This document shows, one piece after another, positions 62,966 to 64,000 of a stretch of DNA of 64,000 nt. Position numbers and translations under genes: made by a program. The stretch comes from an uncultured Bacteroidota bacterium. Its GTDB lineage: Bacteria > Bacteroidota > Bacteroidia > 2-12-FULL-35-15. Location: positions 1 through 64,000 of the forward strand of contig CAINDA010000041.1 in assembly GCA_903847205.1 (NCBI GenBank). Reading direction: 5' to 3'. The notes under the pieces are model-generated. The model was given only the letters and a program-made list of their open reading frames with translations. It ran no database searches and was not told the origin of the DNA. How positions within the stretch are numbered: the stretch's first letter is position 1; each line of letters opens with the position of its first letter.

Positions 62966-64000
62966 ATGAAAAAACAGTTACTCATTGGGATTGCCATAAG
63001 TATGGGCGGTTTTGCTTTCGGGCAGAATTCTTCGAATCATATTAGTGCACCCAAATTAAAGGCAGCTATTGCAAATAAAGCCGTTCCATGTAAAAAAGGT
63101 CAGAACAAAGATTTGGATACACCTTCTTTTGTATCAGTTGTAAACGGTGCAAATGCTCATCAGACTCCCGCTATCGGCGAAACACGCGTATCAGGCGGAA
63201 CAGTTATAGGTACAAGTATTTATGATTTGCAGACAAACGCTTCTGTGTGCAACCGTATTGTTTTAAATAGAGATGGTTCTATCTCCGCCACCTGGACTAT
63301 GGCACATGGCGGCGATCCATTAAGCACACCTAACAGAGGTACTGGTTACAATTATTTTAACGGCACAACATGGGGTACTCCGCCCACAGCCAGTTTAGAA
63401 AGTATCCGCTGCGGATGGCCGAACATAGGAGTTACTGCAGGTCAGGGCGAGGTAATTGTTTCCCACGAAGCGGCATCAGGTGCAGGTAACTTACACGTAT
63501 TAACCCGCCCGGCAAAAGGAACAGGAGCCTGGAAAGATACAACGCTCGGTTTCCCTGATACATGGCCTCGTATGGCTATTGGCGGTGCTAACGGCAAAAC
63601 AGTTCATATCATTTCGCAGACTACAGGAGCTTCTACTCCGCCCAATCCGAAATATCATGGACAGAATGGTGCAATAGCATATTCGCGCTCTCTCGACGGC
63701 GGTGTTCACTGGGATAAAATCCGTACTGTAATTCCTCAAATTGATTCATCGCATTATTTAGGATTCGGAGGTGATAATTATGCAATAGATGCCAGAGGCG
63801 ATACAATTGCTATTGTTGCAGGCGGCCAAGATGTTGATGTTATATTATTAAAATCTATTGATAACGGTACTTCCTGGACAAAAACAATTGTTTACCGTTT
63901 TCCTATTCCAATGTATAATTCAGCAGATTCAATCACCGATGTTAATCACGATGGAGTTGCTGATACTATAGTAACTAATGACGGCTCATTAGCTATACTA
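62966..64000 (+). CDS. Secreted BNR-repeat (sialidase-fold) protein, 5' part
   Basis: 345 codons are open to the window end and the gene continues beyond it. A signal peptide (MKKQLLIGIAISMGGFAFGQ) leads a mature protein with Asp-box repeats: SLDGGVHW and SIDNGTSW (the SxDxGxTW pattern of sialidase/BNR propellers). A Ca-binding-like SITDVNHDGVADT lies near the window end. It is a secreted protein; a T9SS C-terminal sorting domain can be expected but lies outside. No catalytic sialidase residues can be assigned from this part. Start ATG at 62966 behind a good promoter. Confidence 0.8.
   Translation, partial: MKKQLLIGIAISMGGFAFGQNSSNHISAPKLKAAIANKAVPCKKGQNKDLDTPSFVSVVNGANAHQTPAIGETRVSGGTVIGTSIYDLQTNASVCNRIVLNRDGSISATWTMAHGGDPLSTPNRGTGYNYFNGTTWGTPPTASLESIRCGWPNIGVTAGQGEVIVSHEAASGAGNLHVLTRPAKGTGAWKDTTLGFPDTWPRMAIGGANGKTVHIISQTTGASTPPNPKYHGQNGAIAYSRSLDGGVHWDKIRTVIPQIDSSHYLGFGGDNYAIDARGDTIAIVAGGQDVDVILLKSIDNGTSWTKTIVYRFPIPMYNSADSITDVNHDGVADTIVTNDGSLAIL

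Noticed and set aside
63500-63739. 79-codon minus-strand frame in the last gene
   Set aside because: It lies inside the open plus-strand frame with Asp boxes, and reads Cys/Arg-rich shadow sequence.

Overview
The window is AT-rich DNA from a member of the phylum Bacteroidota. Four things point there. (1) The ribosomal cluster has the order rpsL-rpsG-fusA-rpsJ with no tuf gene. (2) Many secreted proteins carry type IX secretion (T9SS) C-terminal sorting domains. (3) Upstream regions carry the Bacteroidota promoter box TAnnTTTG. (4) Start codons lie in A-rich contexts (AAAATAAAATG) rather than behind Shine-Dalgarno sites. The sequence does not allow a firmer placement, but T9SS plus a gliding-type CHU_C domain suggests a free-living T9SS-bearing lineage rather than a gut Bacteroides.

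Layout. Positions 1-20150 form an envelope and secretome region, mostly on the minus strand: an outer-membrane barrel, an ECF sigma-factor remnant, a DUF1003 membrane protein, a secreted papain-like protease with a small secreted partner, a serine beta-lactamase-like hydrolase, a TPR-like protein, T9SS type A and type B cargo (including a 1256-residue PKD-repeat protein on the plus strand), a FnIII-like protein, a DUF4919-like protein, a GloVer-repeat protein, a Nudix hydrolase, a small Cys/His-motif protein and a PHB-depolymerase-like esterase. The gaps here are rich in repeats: a 21-bp minisatellite, a 78-bp tandem repeat, 83-bp and 130-bp direct repeats, two small inverted-repeat elements and a recurring terminator module.

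Positions 20473-40110 (minus strand) hold one uninterrupted str-S10-spc-alpha ribosomal supercluster of 32 genes, rpsL to rplQ. It includes fusA, secY, map, infA, a 38-codon rpmJ and rpoA. It starts at a recognisable promoter near 40101 and ends at a strong hairpin near 20430. Most spacers of about 60 bp or more inside it carry a peculiar structure: short direct word repeats (such as GAATTTGA) followed by their approximate reverse complement. Most short spacers lack it. I regard this family as the most interesting unexplained signal in the window.

Positions 40622-46294 (minus) encode a phosphorelay: a membrane hybrid histidine kinase with four PAS domains, an Hpt protein, and two tandem LytTR response regulators that look like a duplication. 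On the plus strand follows a fused alpha/beta 2-oxoacid dehydrogenase E1 gene (46801-49236).

Positions 49303-55559 (minus) hold lptF/G, two glycosyltransferases, a PabA/TrpG glutamine amidotransferase, a GNAT acetyltransferase and galE. Downstream are a small HTH-like protein, tRNA-His (minus), a copper-type P-type ATPase, a glycosyltransferase, asparagine synthetase, a methyltransferase and the start of a secreted BNR-repeat protein cut by the window end. Together the last part looks like cell-surface glycan and envelope biogenesis mixed with housekeeping genes.
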